Assembly (NCBI RefSeq): GCF_042186555.1
Contig: NC_133333.1
Span: forward strand, 62,116,628-62,180,627
Reading direction: 5' to 3'
Origin: Aquarana catesbeiana
Taxonomy: Eukaryota; Chordata; Amphibia; Anura; Ranidae
DNA: 64,000 bases
Part shown: in pieces, positions 42,937 through 53,992 of the stretch
Layout: each line of letters opens with the position of its first letter
How positions within the stretch are numbered: the stretch's first letter is position 1
Translations under genes and position numbers: made by a program
Notes under the pieces: generated by a model
What the model saw: the letters and a program-made list of their open reading frames with translations, nothing else
The model's database searches: none
What the model was told of the DNA's origin: nothing

Positions 42937-44160
42937 TGCAAACTATCCCTATCCACCCCCCCAGCCTTTTTCTCAGCTTACCGGAAAGCTTGCTCTGCCT
43001 TCATCTGGAGAAACTCTCCACCTCGTATAAAATATTCCCGCCTTACGTTGCAAAAAGTCAGTGGGGGCATCGGTCTTCCAGATTTATACAGATACTACCT
43101 GGCATGCCACCTGACTAGGACAGTGGATTGGAATGTACATACAACCAGAAAGACCTGAGTAGCCCTAGAAAAATCACTTATACCGGGTCCTTTACATCTT
43201 TACAAACACTGGCCCCAGGCTATCTCCACACACCCGCTCATTTACCCTTCCCTTCTGGCCTTTGGTAAAGCGACAAGGTCCAGGTTATCTGTCTCGATCC
43301 CGGGACCCTTGACCACATTAAGAGAAAACCAAGCCTTCCCTCCGGGTGATTCCTGCTCCTTCTTGCTCCATGAATGGCCACACGATGACGTTCTAGCTCT
43401 CCACTTTTTCTCTAAGGGATCTCCTCTCCCCTTTGAAAACCTGGCGAACATTTCTAAAACTGCCTTATTTTCCTTTTGGTCATATAGACAAATTTGACAT
43501 TTTCTCTCGACCCATGCACACCAGTCTTGCTGGACCAGGCAACTCACGCCTTTCGAAACCCTATGTCAGTGCAAAGCATCGTAAAGACAATTGATATGCA
43601 TTCTATATGCTCTACTTTCAACTGCGCTGACCCCCTCTCCAGTTTCTTCACAACAGTCTTGGGACAGGGACTTTTAAATGCCTCTCTCTGCAGAAGCATG
43701 GGATACCATTTATGAATATGCCCAGTCAAGAAAATGGCTGCAAAATTGCCATAAGATGGTATAGGACCCCTTCTCGGCTCCATAAATTTCCCCCTTCCAT
43801 TCTCAACACATGTTGGAGATGTGGACAACAGGAAGGAACTATGCTCCACATATGGTGGGACTGCGAACGCCTTCAACCCTTTTGGAAAGAGGTCAGTGAA
43901 GTCATTTCACACATCACTACATATACTCTGGACTACACCCCTGCACAATTCCTGCTACATCACACATCACTGCCCAAAAAGGACTATTACGAGTCATTGG
44001 CCATGCACATGGTTAATGCAGCTAGACTCTGCATCCCGATCCACTGGCGCTCCGCACACACTCCAATGATCAGAGAATGGTTCGGGAGACTATCCAAATA
44101 AAAGAAATGGAAGAATTGATCCATATATCCCAGGAAAGAACGCACTCATTTTCATTCATT
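42937..44160 (+). pseudogene. L1 copy E ORF2, C-terminal region with zinc knuckle
   Basis: Resumes with MQTIPIHPP after the piggyBac. The zinc knuckle is complete: NTCWRCGQQEGTMLHIWWDC (about 43808-43866). It is followed by PFWKEVSEVISHI, DYTPAQFLLHHTSLPKKDYY and NAARLCIPIHWRSAHTP, with a stop at about 44101 and remnants beyond. Frameshifts occur at about 43118 and 43700. It parallels 5130-5560 (reversed) and 26098-26577. Confidence 0.88.
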
Positions 44161-44767
44161 TGGGTGTGCTGGACCCACTTCACATTATCGCCAATACGTC
44201 TCGTGAAGGTTGGCACATGATCATCAGCTCTTATCGTGGACTCTACTCGGGCGACGGGGGGTGGTGGGGAGCAAACCCTCTGAGGGGTGTCTATCACAGC
44301 ACCTGCTCGTTTCCCCCTCCTCTTCTCCTTCTCTCCCTTTCTCTTCTGCACTTCCTAACTTGCCCTCTCTCCCCTTCCTTCTCCCCCCACCCTCTGCCTT
44401 TACCCCCCCCTTCTTTGGTTTCCTACTTGATGGCTGACCCAAACAATCACAACTCACCTACGCCCTAACTACCTACCCTCTAGGATACCTCATTCATGAT
44501 GTTTTAACTGGGACCAACCATACCAGCCACCTCCTTTCCTTAGTTGGGCTCCACCACACGGGGGGGGGGGGAATGAGCCTCCACCCCACTTCTATCACAA
44601 TTTGTATACCTGGCTGTGTCTCCAGTTATTTAATTACTATGGCTTACAAAAGTTCTGTCCTGTATTTTCTGCTCTTTACCTTGTTTGGTAAATGTCTTAC
44701 TGTGTCATTTGTTGTGAACTGTTTACTTGCTTTCTTTATCCTGAATAAAATCTTTATGGACAAAAAA
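44161..44767 (+). other. L1 copy E 3' UTR
   Basis: Non-coding. It contains a long pyrimidine-rich tract (about 44305-44420), a G run (about 44561-44571), CCTGAATAAAATC (44740) as polyadenylation signal, and the A tail. Confidence 0.7.
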
Positions 44768-44781
44768 AAAGGTGTAAGACA
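44768..44781. repeat. Target-site duplication of L1 copy E, right
   Basis: AAAGGTGTAAGACA, the partner of 34715-34728. The first three A residues could equally belong to the tail. Confidence 0.8.
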
Positions 44782-45121
44782 ATAGTGCCAATAAAAATCA
44801 AATATTTATTGCTATATACAGTAAAATAACTTCCAGACAAACACTCTGGGAGAGACTTGAAAAAGCATCATATAGCAGAAAAATATATTGCTATATGCTT
44901 TATTCTCCCCACTCCACCCCTTGTGGATTTTTCTTATCCTAATTTGGGACTGATACTGGAGTCATTTAATACAGCTACTTAACTGATGGATTAATATTTA
45001 GGTTAATCCACTTCTAATCGAAGTGTCCCTAAATAAGCACAGTGCACTTTATTCTAAAAAACACAAGCTGCCTATAGTCTTACGTATAAAATGGCTCCAA
45101 AAAAACAACTAAAAGGTACAT
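44782..45121. other. Unrecognised flank
   Basis: No gene or known repeat is recognised. A short inverted match exists between GCTTTATTCTCCCCACTCC (about 44898) and GAGTGGGGAGAATAAAG (about 34679), of unknown meaning. Confidence 0.45.
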
Positions 45122-45534
45122 TTAACCACTTACCAACCTGCCCATAGCCGAATGACGGCTGCAGGGTGGTTGGATAACTCTGGGTGGACGTACTATGACG
45201 TCCTCCCAGAATTCCCCTCTCGCGCGCCCCCTGGGGCGCGCACCCGAACACATCCGTGACCGCCGGGTCCAGAGGACCCGGCGCATCACGGATCCTGGTA
45301 AATGGCCGCTGATCGCGGCCGTTTACCATGTGATCGCGCCGTCAAATGACGGCGCGATCACATGTAAACAGACCGGCGTCATCTGATGACGCCGGTTCCT
45401 CTCCTCCCCTCCTGTGTACCGATCGGTACACAGTGAGCGGGGAGGGGGATGGATGGATGTCTGCAGCGCTGTGGGCTGTATGTGTAGTGCCCACAGGGCT
45501 GCACAGAGACATCCATCCATCCATCCATGCTCAG

Positions 45535-46445
45535 CCATCCCTACTACTATGCAATGCTGTGCAATACTCTGCAATAACCCCACAATACTCTGCAATGCTG
45601 TGCAATACTCTGCAATGCTGTGCAATACTCTGCAATGCCCCCACAATACTCTGCAATACCCCCACAATACTCTGCAATACCCCCACAATACTCTGCAATA
45701 CCCCCACAATACTCTGCAATGCTGTGCAATACTCTGCAATGCCCCCACAATACTCTGCAATGCCCCCACAATACTCTGCAATGCTGTGCAATACTCTGCA
45801 ATGCTGTGCAATACTCTGCAATGCTGTGCAATACTCTGCAATACCCCCACAATACTCTGCAATGCTGTGCAATACTCTGCAATACCCCCACAATACTCTG
45901 CAATGCTGTGCAATACTCTGCAATACCCCCACAATACTCTGCAATGCTGTGCAATACTCTGCAATGCCCCCACAATACTCTGCAATGCCCCCACAATACT
46001 CTGCCATGCCCCCGCCATACTCTGCCATGCCCCCGCCATACTCTGCCATGCCCCCGCCATACTCTGCCATGCCCCCACCATACTCTGCCATGCCCCCACC
46101 ATACTCTGCCATGCCCCCACCATACTCTGCCATGCCCCCACCATACTCTGCCCTACCCCGCCATACTCTGCCATACCCCGCCATACTCTGCCATACCCCG
46201 CCATACTCTGCCATACCCCGCCATACTCTGCCATACCCCGCCATACTCTGCCATACCCCGCCATACTCTGCCATACCCCGCCATACTCTGCCATACCCCG
46301 CCATACTCTGCCATACCCCGCCATACTCCGCAATACCCCGCCATACTCCGCAATACTCCGCAATACCCCGCCATACTCCGCAATACCCCGCCATACTCCG
46401 CAATACCCCGCCATACTCCGCAATACCCCGCCATACCCTGCCATG
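45535..46445 (+). repeat. 0.9 kb minisatellite inside pBac-6
   Basis: 20-21 bp units in ordered blocks: CAATACTCTGCAATGCTGTG mixed with CAATACTCTGCAATRCCCCCA (45542-46005), CCATACTCTGCCATGCCCCC plus G or A (46006-46150), CCATACTCTGCCATACCCCG (46151-46320), then CCATACTCCGCAATACCCCG (46321-46440). Few stops occur in any frame, which explains the long open frames of up to 399 codons on both strands; these are not genes. Confidence 0.95.
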
Positions 46446-46629
46446 CTGAGCCATGCTCAGCTGTACTCGCCCTCTGTATGTGGCCAGGCTGTGGAAGTCT
46501 CACACATGTGGTATCGCCGTACTCAGGAGGAGCAGGAGAATCTATTTTGGGGTGTCATTTTTGGTACATGTTATGTGGTAGAAATATTGTATAAATGGAC
46601 AACTTTGTGTTAAAAAAAAAAAAAGCGTT

Positions 46630-47655
46630 TTAACCACTTCCCGCCCGCCATCATACAACATCCTTGACTTTGTGCGGGGATATCTGAATGATGGTTGCAG
46701 CTACAGGCATCATTCAGATATCAGCTTTTTCAGCCAGCGATTCCCTACACCATGAGAATGATCATAGCAGCTGTTCCACTGCTTGATTGTTCTTACGGGA
46801 GGCGAGAGGGGATGTCCCCCCCTCCCGTGCTTCTACCGACTCACCGCTACGATCGAAGCCAGGATCGTTTTTTTTTTTTTTTTATTTCAGGCTTCCCAGC
46901 CTAAAGGTGAGATGTGGGGTCTTATTGACCCCATATCTCACTGTAAAGAGGACCTGTCATACCATATTCCTATTACAAGGATGTTTATATTCCTTGTAAT
47001 AGGAATAAAAGTGTTTTTTTTTTTTTTGGAAAAAAGCATCAAACTAAAATAAATAAAGTAAAATGAACAATAAAAAAAAAAAAAAAAATTTTTAAAGCGC
47101 CCCTGTCCCTGTGTGCTCGCATGCAGAAGCGAACGCATACGTAAGTCCCGCCCACATATGAAAACGGTGTTCAAACCACACATGTGAGGTATCGCTGCGA
47201 TCGGTAGAGCGAGAGCAATAATTTTGGCCCTAGACCTCCTCTGTAACTCAAAACATGTAACCAGTAAAAAATTTTAAAGCGTCGCCTATGGGGATTTTTG
47301 AGTAGCAAAGTTTGGCGCCATTCCACAAGCGCGTGCAATTTTGAAAGGTGACATGTTGGGTATCTATTTACTCGGCGTAACTTCATCTTTCACATTATGC
47401 AAAAACATTAGGCTAACTTTACTGTTTTGGTTTTTGTAAAGCACAAAACAGTTTTTTTTCCCAAAAAAAACGCGTTAAAAAAATTGCTGCGCAAATACCG
47501 TGCAAGATAAAAAGTTGCAACGACCGCCATTGTATTCTCTAGGGTCTTTGCTAAAAAAACATATATAATGTTTTGGGGTTCTATGTAATTTTCTAGCTAA
47601 TAAATGATGATTTTTACATGTAGGAGACAAATGTCAGAATTGGCCTGGGTGCTCC
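46630..47655 (+). mobile_element. Second-type TTAA MITE (pBac-7) nested in pBac-6
   Basis: It starts TTAACCACTTCCCGCCCGCC at 46630 and follows the same order as 49317-50384 read in reverse: a palindrome GATATCTGAATGATG / CATCATTCAGATATC-like pair (46679-46722), CATATTCCTATTACAAGGATG inverted pair (46962-47007), AGCGCCCCTGTCCCTG, GGTATCGCTGCGATCGG, ACATATATAATGTTTTGGGG. Its right TTAA is missing: a deletion joins it to the outer element at about 47655. Non-coding. Confidence 0.7.
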
Positions 47656-48450
47656 AGAACGCCTGAAGGTGCTCCCCTGCATGTTGGGCCTCTGTATGTG
47701 GCCACGCTGTGTAAAAGTCTCACACATGTGGTATCGCCATACTCGGGAGTAATAGCAGAATGTGTTTTGGGGTGTAATCTGTGGTATGCATATGCAGTGT
47801 GTGAGAAATAACCTGCTAATATGACAATTTTGTGGGAAAAAAAAAAAGTAAAAAAAAACCTTGATTTTGCAAAGAATTGTGGGAAAAAATGACAACTTCA
47901 AAAAACTCACCATGCATCTTTCTAAATACCTTGGAATGTCTTCTTTCCAAAAAGGGGTCATTTGGGGGGTATTTGTACTTTTCTGGCATGTTAGGGTCTC
48001 AAGAATTTAGATAGGCCATCAGTACTTCAGGTGTGATCAATTTTCAGATATTCGCACCATAGCTTTTGGACTCTATAACTTTCACAAAGACCAAATAATA
48101 TCCACCGATTTGGGTTAATTTTACCAAAGATATGTAGCGGTATAAATTTTGGCCAAAATATATGAAGAAAAATTACTAATTTGCAAAATATTATAACAGA
48201 AATGAAGAAAAATGTATTTTTTTACAGATTTTTCGGTCTTTTTTCTTTTACGGCGCAAAAAATAAAGAACCCAGCGGTGATTAAATACCACCAAAAGAAA
48301 GCTCCATTTGTGTGAAAAAAAGGACAAAAATTTCATATAGATACAGTGTTGCATGACTGAGTAATTGTCATTCAAAATGTGAGAGCACCAAAAGCTGAAA
48401 ATTGGTCTGGTTAGGAAGGGGGTTTAAGTGCCCAGTTGTCAAGTGGTTAA

Positions 48451-49316
48451 AAAAAAAAAATTAGGGTATACTTTGCGAATGGGAACACAAACATATGATG
48501 GGGGTTTCTCAAATTTGGCTGCAACGGTGGAAGTAAACTTTAAGCCTATAAGCTTGAATGATGAGATACTTTGGCCACCTAGCAACAATGAAGTGAGAGG
48601 AAGGATGTACCTTCCATGGACCTTCGGGAATGATGAAAAAAGCATTTTTTTTCAGATGAATTCATAGCTGAGAAATAACACAGCTTACACCACATCCAAA
48701 CATTAGAGGGAAATCTGCTTGGTACTGGTGCAGGAGAGAGAGATAAAAGCACAATATCCTGTGTAATATGGGAAGCCTGAGATCATCAACCAGCCATTTG
48801 TAAAAGTAACTTCCTTCAAAATCAGGCACATAAAACAGCTTTCTCCAGCAAAGCAAATACAAACAGTCCATAGTTCTGATATATTGTAAACAAGATTACG
48901 GCTTACTGCCAGTAGACCAATCCCACACTTGGGTTAAGGCTCCTTGCTTCAGGGTATAGGAAAAGCTGCAGGAGTTCAGCAGAGTCCCAGTTGCCAGACA
49001 GTCCACACCTTCTCACAGCTTTGAAGTACTTCACTCTACCTCACAGACAGGTAATGGCTCTTTTCTGCCACTTTTCAAGCTTCCCTTGCAGGTGGGCTAA
49101 GCCTTTCATGACCAAAGTCTCTGCAATCAGGCTTTGGAGGCTCTCTCCCACCCTATGTCTCTCTGAACCATGAAATATTGGGATTCAAACGAAGACTTAC
49201 AAATACTAAAAGAACTGCCAATCGGTCCTCTCCTTTCCAACAGGCCCCCTCCAGAATCCCTAACCTTGCATGGGTGAGAACCTGAGAACTCAAAAGTGAT
49301 ACTAAACAAACACTGT
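48451..49316. other. Unrecognised region between TTAA elements
   Basis: A plus-strand frame (to 48667) includes GTQTYDGGFSNLAATVEVNF and WPPSNNEVRGRMYLPWTFGN but has no motif I recognise, and its start lies inside pBac-6. The rest (48670-49316) shows no gene signal. Confidence 0.4.
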
Positions 49317-50384
49317 TTAACCACTTCCATACCGCGCAAATTCCAGCACTCCTCTCCTACATGTAAAAATCAATTTTTTTTGCTAGAAAATTACTCAGAA
49401 CCCCCAAACATTATATATATTTTTTAGCAGACACCCTACGAAATAAAAATGGCGGTCATTGCAACTTTTTATGTCACAAGGTATTTGCGCAGTAATTTTT
49501 CAAATGCTATTTTTTTGGGAAAAAAAAGTTTAAAAAAAAAAACAGTAACGTTAGCCCAATTTTTTTGTATATGTGACAGCTGATGTATATATGGTATGTG
49601 ACAGATGATGTTACGCCGAGTAAATAAATACCTCACATGTCACGCTTTAAAATTACGCACACTCGTGGTATGGCACCAAACTTCTGTACTTTAAAATCTC
49701 CATAGGTGACGCTTTAAATATTTTTACAGGTTACATATTTAGAGTTACTGAGGAGGTCTAGTGCTAAAATTATTGCTCTCGCTCTAACGTTCACAGTGAA
49801 AGCTCACGTGTGGTTTGAACATTTTTTACATATGTGGGCGCGACTTACGTATGCGCTCGCTTCTGCGTGCGAGCTTGCGGGGATGGGGGCGCTTTAATTT
49901 TTTTTTGTTTTTTACACTTTCCTCTTAAAAAAAATTTTTGATCACTTTTATTTCTATTACAAGGAATGTAAATATCCCTTGTAATGGGAATAGTGGGTGA
50001 TCAGTCCTCTTTACAGAGAGATGTGGTGTCTATAAGACCCTACATCTCTCCTCCAGGCTGGAAAGCATCAGATAAAAAAAAAAAAAAACAATCTGACGCT
50101 TTCCAGCCGAGTAAACGGGGACCATCTGTCCCTCGGAAATCTCTATGCTTTCCTTCCGGCACCGGCGGATTCCTTCTCTGGGTCCCCGATCGCATGGGAG
50201 AGCCCGGAGAAGCACCAGAGGGTAGGAACAATCAAGCTGCTATGATCTTTCTTGTGGTGTAGGGAATCTCCGGTGGAAAAAAATTATATCTGGATGATGC
50301 CTGTAGTAGCTGAAGGTATCATTCAGGGAACGCCACGGAAAGCCGAGGATGTCATATGACGGCCTGCGGTATGGAAGTGGTTAA
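49317..50384 (-). mobile_element. Second-type TTAA MITE (pBac-8)
   Basis: TTAA at 49317-49320 and 50381-50384. The ends are TTAACCACTTCCATACCGC and GCGGTATGGAAGTGGTTAA, a 19 bp inverted repeat with no mismatch, so this copy looks fairly young. Read in reverse it matches pBac-7. Two internal inverted pairs are visible: GAAAGCATCAGATA with TCTGACGCTTTC (about 50061-50105), and the TTACAAGGAATGTAAATATCCC region (about 49957-49985). Non-coding. Confidence 0.9.
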
Positions 50385-50604
50385 TTTACATTGTCCCTTT
50401 TATTTCTGTATGTGGATGATGGCACTGTATTTTAATAAAAAAAAATAACTAAGTACCTTTTTCCTAATATACAGCTGTCACATGACCCAGCTCTTTCCCA
50501 GCCTGTCTGTAGGAAACATAAGCAGGAGGAGCTTCTAGTCATCTGCTGCTGGCCACATGTTCAAAATAAAAAACAGTCTTTGGATACAGAGTAAAAATAA
50601 ATAA

Positions 50605-52132
50605 TAGCATAGTAGCGTGGAGCATAGATCAGGTTGAAATGATCCTACAGAGACATCAGGGTTCAGTCTGCTATGGATGGAAGGTCCCTGGAACTGGAGA
50701 CAAACTTGTTTAATTTTTGTTGAATATGGGAAGCCAGGAGGTCCCCGTCTGGTATTTCCCACCTGCATCAGATGTCTTGAACCACCTCCAGGTGATAACT
50801 CTCCAGAGTTCAGATGTTAATGACTGAAAAAGTCTGCCTGAAAATTTTCCATGCCTGAGACATGCACAGCTGACAAAGCTCTACCCAAAGCAGAATTAGG
50901 CTGCCCTTTCTTTTAGCTGCAAGACTTCTGTTTGCCCCCTGAGGGTCAACATATGCCAATGCTGTGGTGTACTCTGACTGAATTCTGGTCAGATGACCCC
51001 CAAGGATGAGAGGTCCAACAATGAAAGGATAACCAAATTGCTCCAATATGTTGATTGGGAGGTGAGTTTCCTCCACAGGACCAAGTCCTCTGCACCAAAA
51101 GAGTGTCAAAGACATCCCCAACCAGCCAGTCTGGTGTCCATCGTAACAATCTGCCAGACCAATTAAAAGGAAGAGTTTGTCCAACTCTGGGGCTAAATCG
51201 TTGAGCCGCAAGGCAAAGGATAACCTTGTTCTGGGTGTCGGGTGCATGTGATTGTCTTAGTGACTCTACCTTCTTGTCCCACACAGCCAGAATGTTGAGT
51301 TGCTACTGTCTGGAGTGAATTGAGCAAACAGAACTGCCTCAAAGAAGGCAATCATCAAGCCCAGAACACTTAGGCAACAGTGAAAGGTTGGGTGGTCCTA
51401 AGATTGCAGAGTCCAAACCTGGGAGCTGGGTCAGAAGGACTGAGTCATAAAATAAGGGCACCTAGATACTCCAAGGGATAAGTTGGTTACAGTGCAGATT
51501 TCTGAAAGTTTGGGACCCAACTGAGCCTCTGTAGGGTCTGAATAGTTTGATAGACATTAGCAGACAAGCCTGCTCCCTCAGTGGAAGAAAGTCATAGTAT
51601 CCCACTATAGGGAAATCTTGTGAAAGAAGACGAGCAAGCTGAGAACATGCACCTTGGTGAAAACCCAAGGTGCAGTGGACATACGAAAGCGAAGGACAAC
51701 AGACTGGTAGTGTTGCATGATGAACTCAAAACGCAGGTAGCATTGACACACTGTAAAGATTGGGATATGCAAGTAGGCATTATTGAAATCCACAAAGGCC
51801 ACCCTGATGGAGGAAGGCAATTATTGACCAGATAGATTTGTTGCAAAATTCAGTGCTTGAACAAAGATTTTAAGAATCGTTAGCTCAGCATGGGGCAAAC
51901 ACCCCCTTTTGCTTTGGGGACAATGAACAGGTCTGAGTAAAAAACATTTATTGATAAACAATGGCAATGACACCCTGAGAGATTAGTTGTGCTATGCAAT
52001 GTGGAAATCTCCTAGTCTTTGCAAGGATGTTAGCACTGGCAGGCTTGACAACATGAAGTGGGGCAGAGTTAGAGCTTGAAACTCAAGCTTGTAACCCCTG
52101 GAGACACGTCTTTCACCCATGCTGTCAGATGC
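50605..52132 (-). pseudogene. DIRS-type retroelement: RT and RNase H, decayed
   Basis: Reading right to left on the minus strand, pieces match the DIRS order: LFIVPKAKGGV (about 51925), AFVDFNNAYLHIPIF (catalytic Asp region, about 51800-51760), YLRFEFIMQHYQSV, STAPWVFTKVHVLSLL, VGYYDFLPLREQ (where Y-[LM]-D-D-L is expected; the second Asp is now Phe), FRNLHCNQLIPWSI. RNase H follows: EETHLPINILE (about 51075), LTRIQSEYTTALAYVDPQGA, RSLAAKRKGSLILLWVELC; then GDLLASHIQQKLNKFVSSSR, ending near LIYA (about 50610). Many stops and frameshifts. DIRS elements integrate by tyrosine recombinase; that part is not seen. Confidence 0.75.
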
Positions 52133-52682
52133 TGAGATGCTGTCAGACCAGTTGATAGCAAATGTCAACAGATGCATTCCCACTTTGAGATATACAGTAA
52201 GAGTATTCACTTATTGTGAAGAGGACTTGTTTTCAGGCTTGGAGGCTTTGGGAGTGCAAGGCCTGTGTTGGAACTAGGTCCCAGGCTTGGACATGGGCTT
52301 AGAGGACTGGAGAAGCAAAATTAACTCTTCCTAGCTTCAGACGTAGAAGACTTGCTCATTCTTCCCCTCATGACATCCTTAATAAAGTTGTACAGAGAGG
52401 CACCAAAAAAATAAACTTGTCATCAAAAAGCATATGCATGAAGTGTTTTTTGCACTGATTTTCGGCAGACTAGCATTTGAGCCAAAGGGTACCCTGCAAA
52501 TGTACAAATAGGAGATCCATTCTAGATATCAGATGTACAATATCTGCAACCCGATAAACACAGAAATTGAGGGCTATAGACAAAAGTTCCAATTGCTGGA
52601 GAACAGAGGGATCAGTAAGGATGGTTCCCGGATCCCTAGACTTATCCTTGGACCATACTCCCAGGGTCTGGCAGATGGACTT
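52133..52682 (-). pseudogene. DIRS ORF1-region fragment, second copy
   Basis: Nearly identical to 34765-35332 and directly upstream (minus strand) of the RT at 50605-52132, so it probably belongs to the same element's ORF1 or leader. The frame is broken (ICQTLGVWSKD..., and YNFI-DVM-like pieces). No cysteine or recombinase motif is visible. Confidence 0.55.
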
Positions 52683-53992
52683 AACAGTTGCCGGGCAAGG
52701 CCTGTTAGGGAAATTAAGGCCTAAGAAGAGCCTTCCAGTCATTGATCCAAACGATAGTTAAACACTGGGTTGTTTCTAACAGGGGCAGTTAGAGTCTTGT
52801 TAAAACAGGAAAAAAGCTCCTCCTCAATACGGTACCGCTAAGTAAAATGCTTAGAAAGGGCAAATAACTTGCTTGGATTAGGCCAGTCACAATGCAAAAC
52901 TGTTTCCAACAGTAAGTGTACTGGGAATATTTTGACATGTTGGGGACTTTTGATAGAGCCCAGAAAATTCGGATACTGGCTACTTCAGGACTAGACAGGT
53001 ACGGACTTTGTCAACACAGACCGAAAAGGGTATCTTTAAGCCTAGGAGTAATGTCAGGCACAAACTGACATTGTTGCAGAAAATTCATCCCTAGATAATG
53101 CAGAGGAGGGGTCACACTTGGGGGGGGACATGGAAGGCTTCAAGGAGCATACAAACTCTAGGAGGGAACAATTGTCCTGGCTGTCAGACCTGTCTTACTG
53201 CCAATGTGCAGGCACCTTAAGCAGTACTTACAGACCAACTGCAGAAGCAGTGGAGGCTATCTGTGACCTCGTAAGGCAGCCCTTGAATGATCTTCCTGTG
53301 AGGATGGTAGTGTTAGCGTGGCTTAGAAAAAGGCAGAAAGGTTGCGAGGATGCACACACAAGCAAAGGTGGTGCGCACATACACAGTGCACCGACGCAAG
53401 TGAGACCCATGCAAATTCAAAAGAGTAAGTGCTGGTCCATAATTTCAAAATGGCCTGTGAAGACTCAGAATAACACGCATACACTCTATGGAGCCTTCAG
53501 GGGCAGGTTTCCACAGTCCCTGGAACTGTAAAATGCTCTGCTGCTAGGTAGCAGTGGAAAGTGGCCACAGCAGTGCCCTAAGGTGGGATTACAAGTGATC
53601 CCACATTTGGCTTCAGCTCAGACCTTTTCTTTCTGTTATTTCATGTTAATGTTGGCTGGAGTAGCCCGCACACCCTTGCCTTTAATCACAATAATATTAG
53701 TATCGCTAGTTTGAAGAAAAAACATTTTAGGTGTATTTTATGTATTGAACCCTCCAGGGTGTGCTAGATGTGGTTGATTGGTTTTGGCAGGTCTCATGCT
53801 TATAGAGACACTATCACTAGGCCATTCATTTCAACAACAATCCTCCCATAAGATTATGTTTGCATTTAACACATGTTTTTTCCCAGAAGCCCTGAGACTA
53901 GGCTCTGGTATTTTGGGTATAATAATCCCCACACTGCATGGGTTTAATGCTGATTTCCATATTATAAGCTGATTTCCACGTGTCATTTAACT
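52683..53992. other. Unrecognised region, possibly DIRS leader
   Basis: No gene is supported. The part around 53420-53450 (TTTCAAAATGGCCTGTGAAG) and the GC-rich 53330-53410 could be the 5' leader of the antisense DIRS, but I cannot confirm this. The frame at 53118-53531 has no recognised motif. 53640-53990 shows nothing. Confidence 0.35.

Larger units (their letters stand above)
34729..44767 (+). mobile_element. L1-clade LINE copy E with a DIRS piece and a piggyBac insertion
   Basis: Target-site duplications (34715-34728, 44768-44781) set the limits. The 5' end (GGCATGGCCTGGACGGAGAG) resembles the head of L1 copy D, so insertion was probably full length. After only ~36 bp the sequence switches to a DIRS fragment (34765-35332) and then enters ORF2 endonuclease; ORF1 is missing. 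ORF2 runs 35340-37821 and 42937-44160, split by pBac-5. The 3' UTR has a long pyrimidine-rich stretch and AATAAAATC before the tail (44762-44770). Confidence 0.85.
45122..48450 (+). mobile_element. piggyBac derivative (pBac-6) with minisatellite and nested MITE
   Basis: TTAA at 45122-45125 and 48447-48450. The left end TTAACCACTTACCAACC leads into palindromes (about 45325-45362) and a hairpin (45404-45445), then a further fold-back of GGATGGATGTCT / AGACATCCATCC (about 45450-45525), the minisatellite, one ~400 bp unit cut by pBac-7 at 46630, then the second unit (from about 47656) and the conserved block (48264-48313). No transposase remains. Confidence 0.85.

Noticed and set aside
34679..44917. 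Inverted 17 bp match outside L1 copy E as transposon ends
   Set aside because: GAGTGGGGAGAATAAAG appears at both flanks but outside the L1 target duplications, with no matching short duplication next to it; could be chance or an older element.
45346..46613. Overlapping open frames of up to 399 codons on both strands
   Set aside because: They are translations of a 20-21 bp minisatellite with few stops in any frame; both strands and several frames are open at once.
48428..48667. 79-codon frame as a small gene
   Set aside because: Its start lies inside the end of pBac-6 and no family is recognised; kept only as an unrecognised region.
50810..51284. Overlapping 145- and 112-codon frames as host genes
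   Set aside because: Their residues match the RNase H part of a DIRS element (INILE, LAAKRKGSLILLW) in a decayed context.
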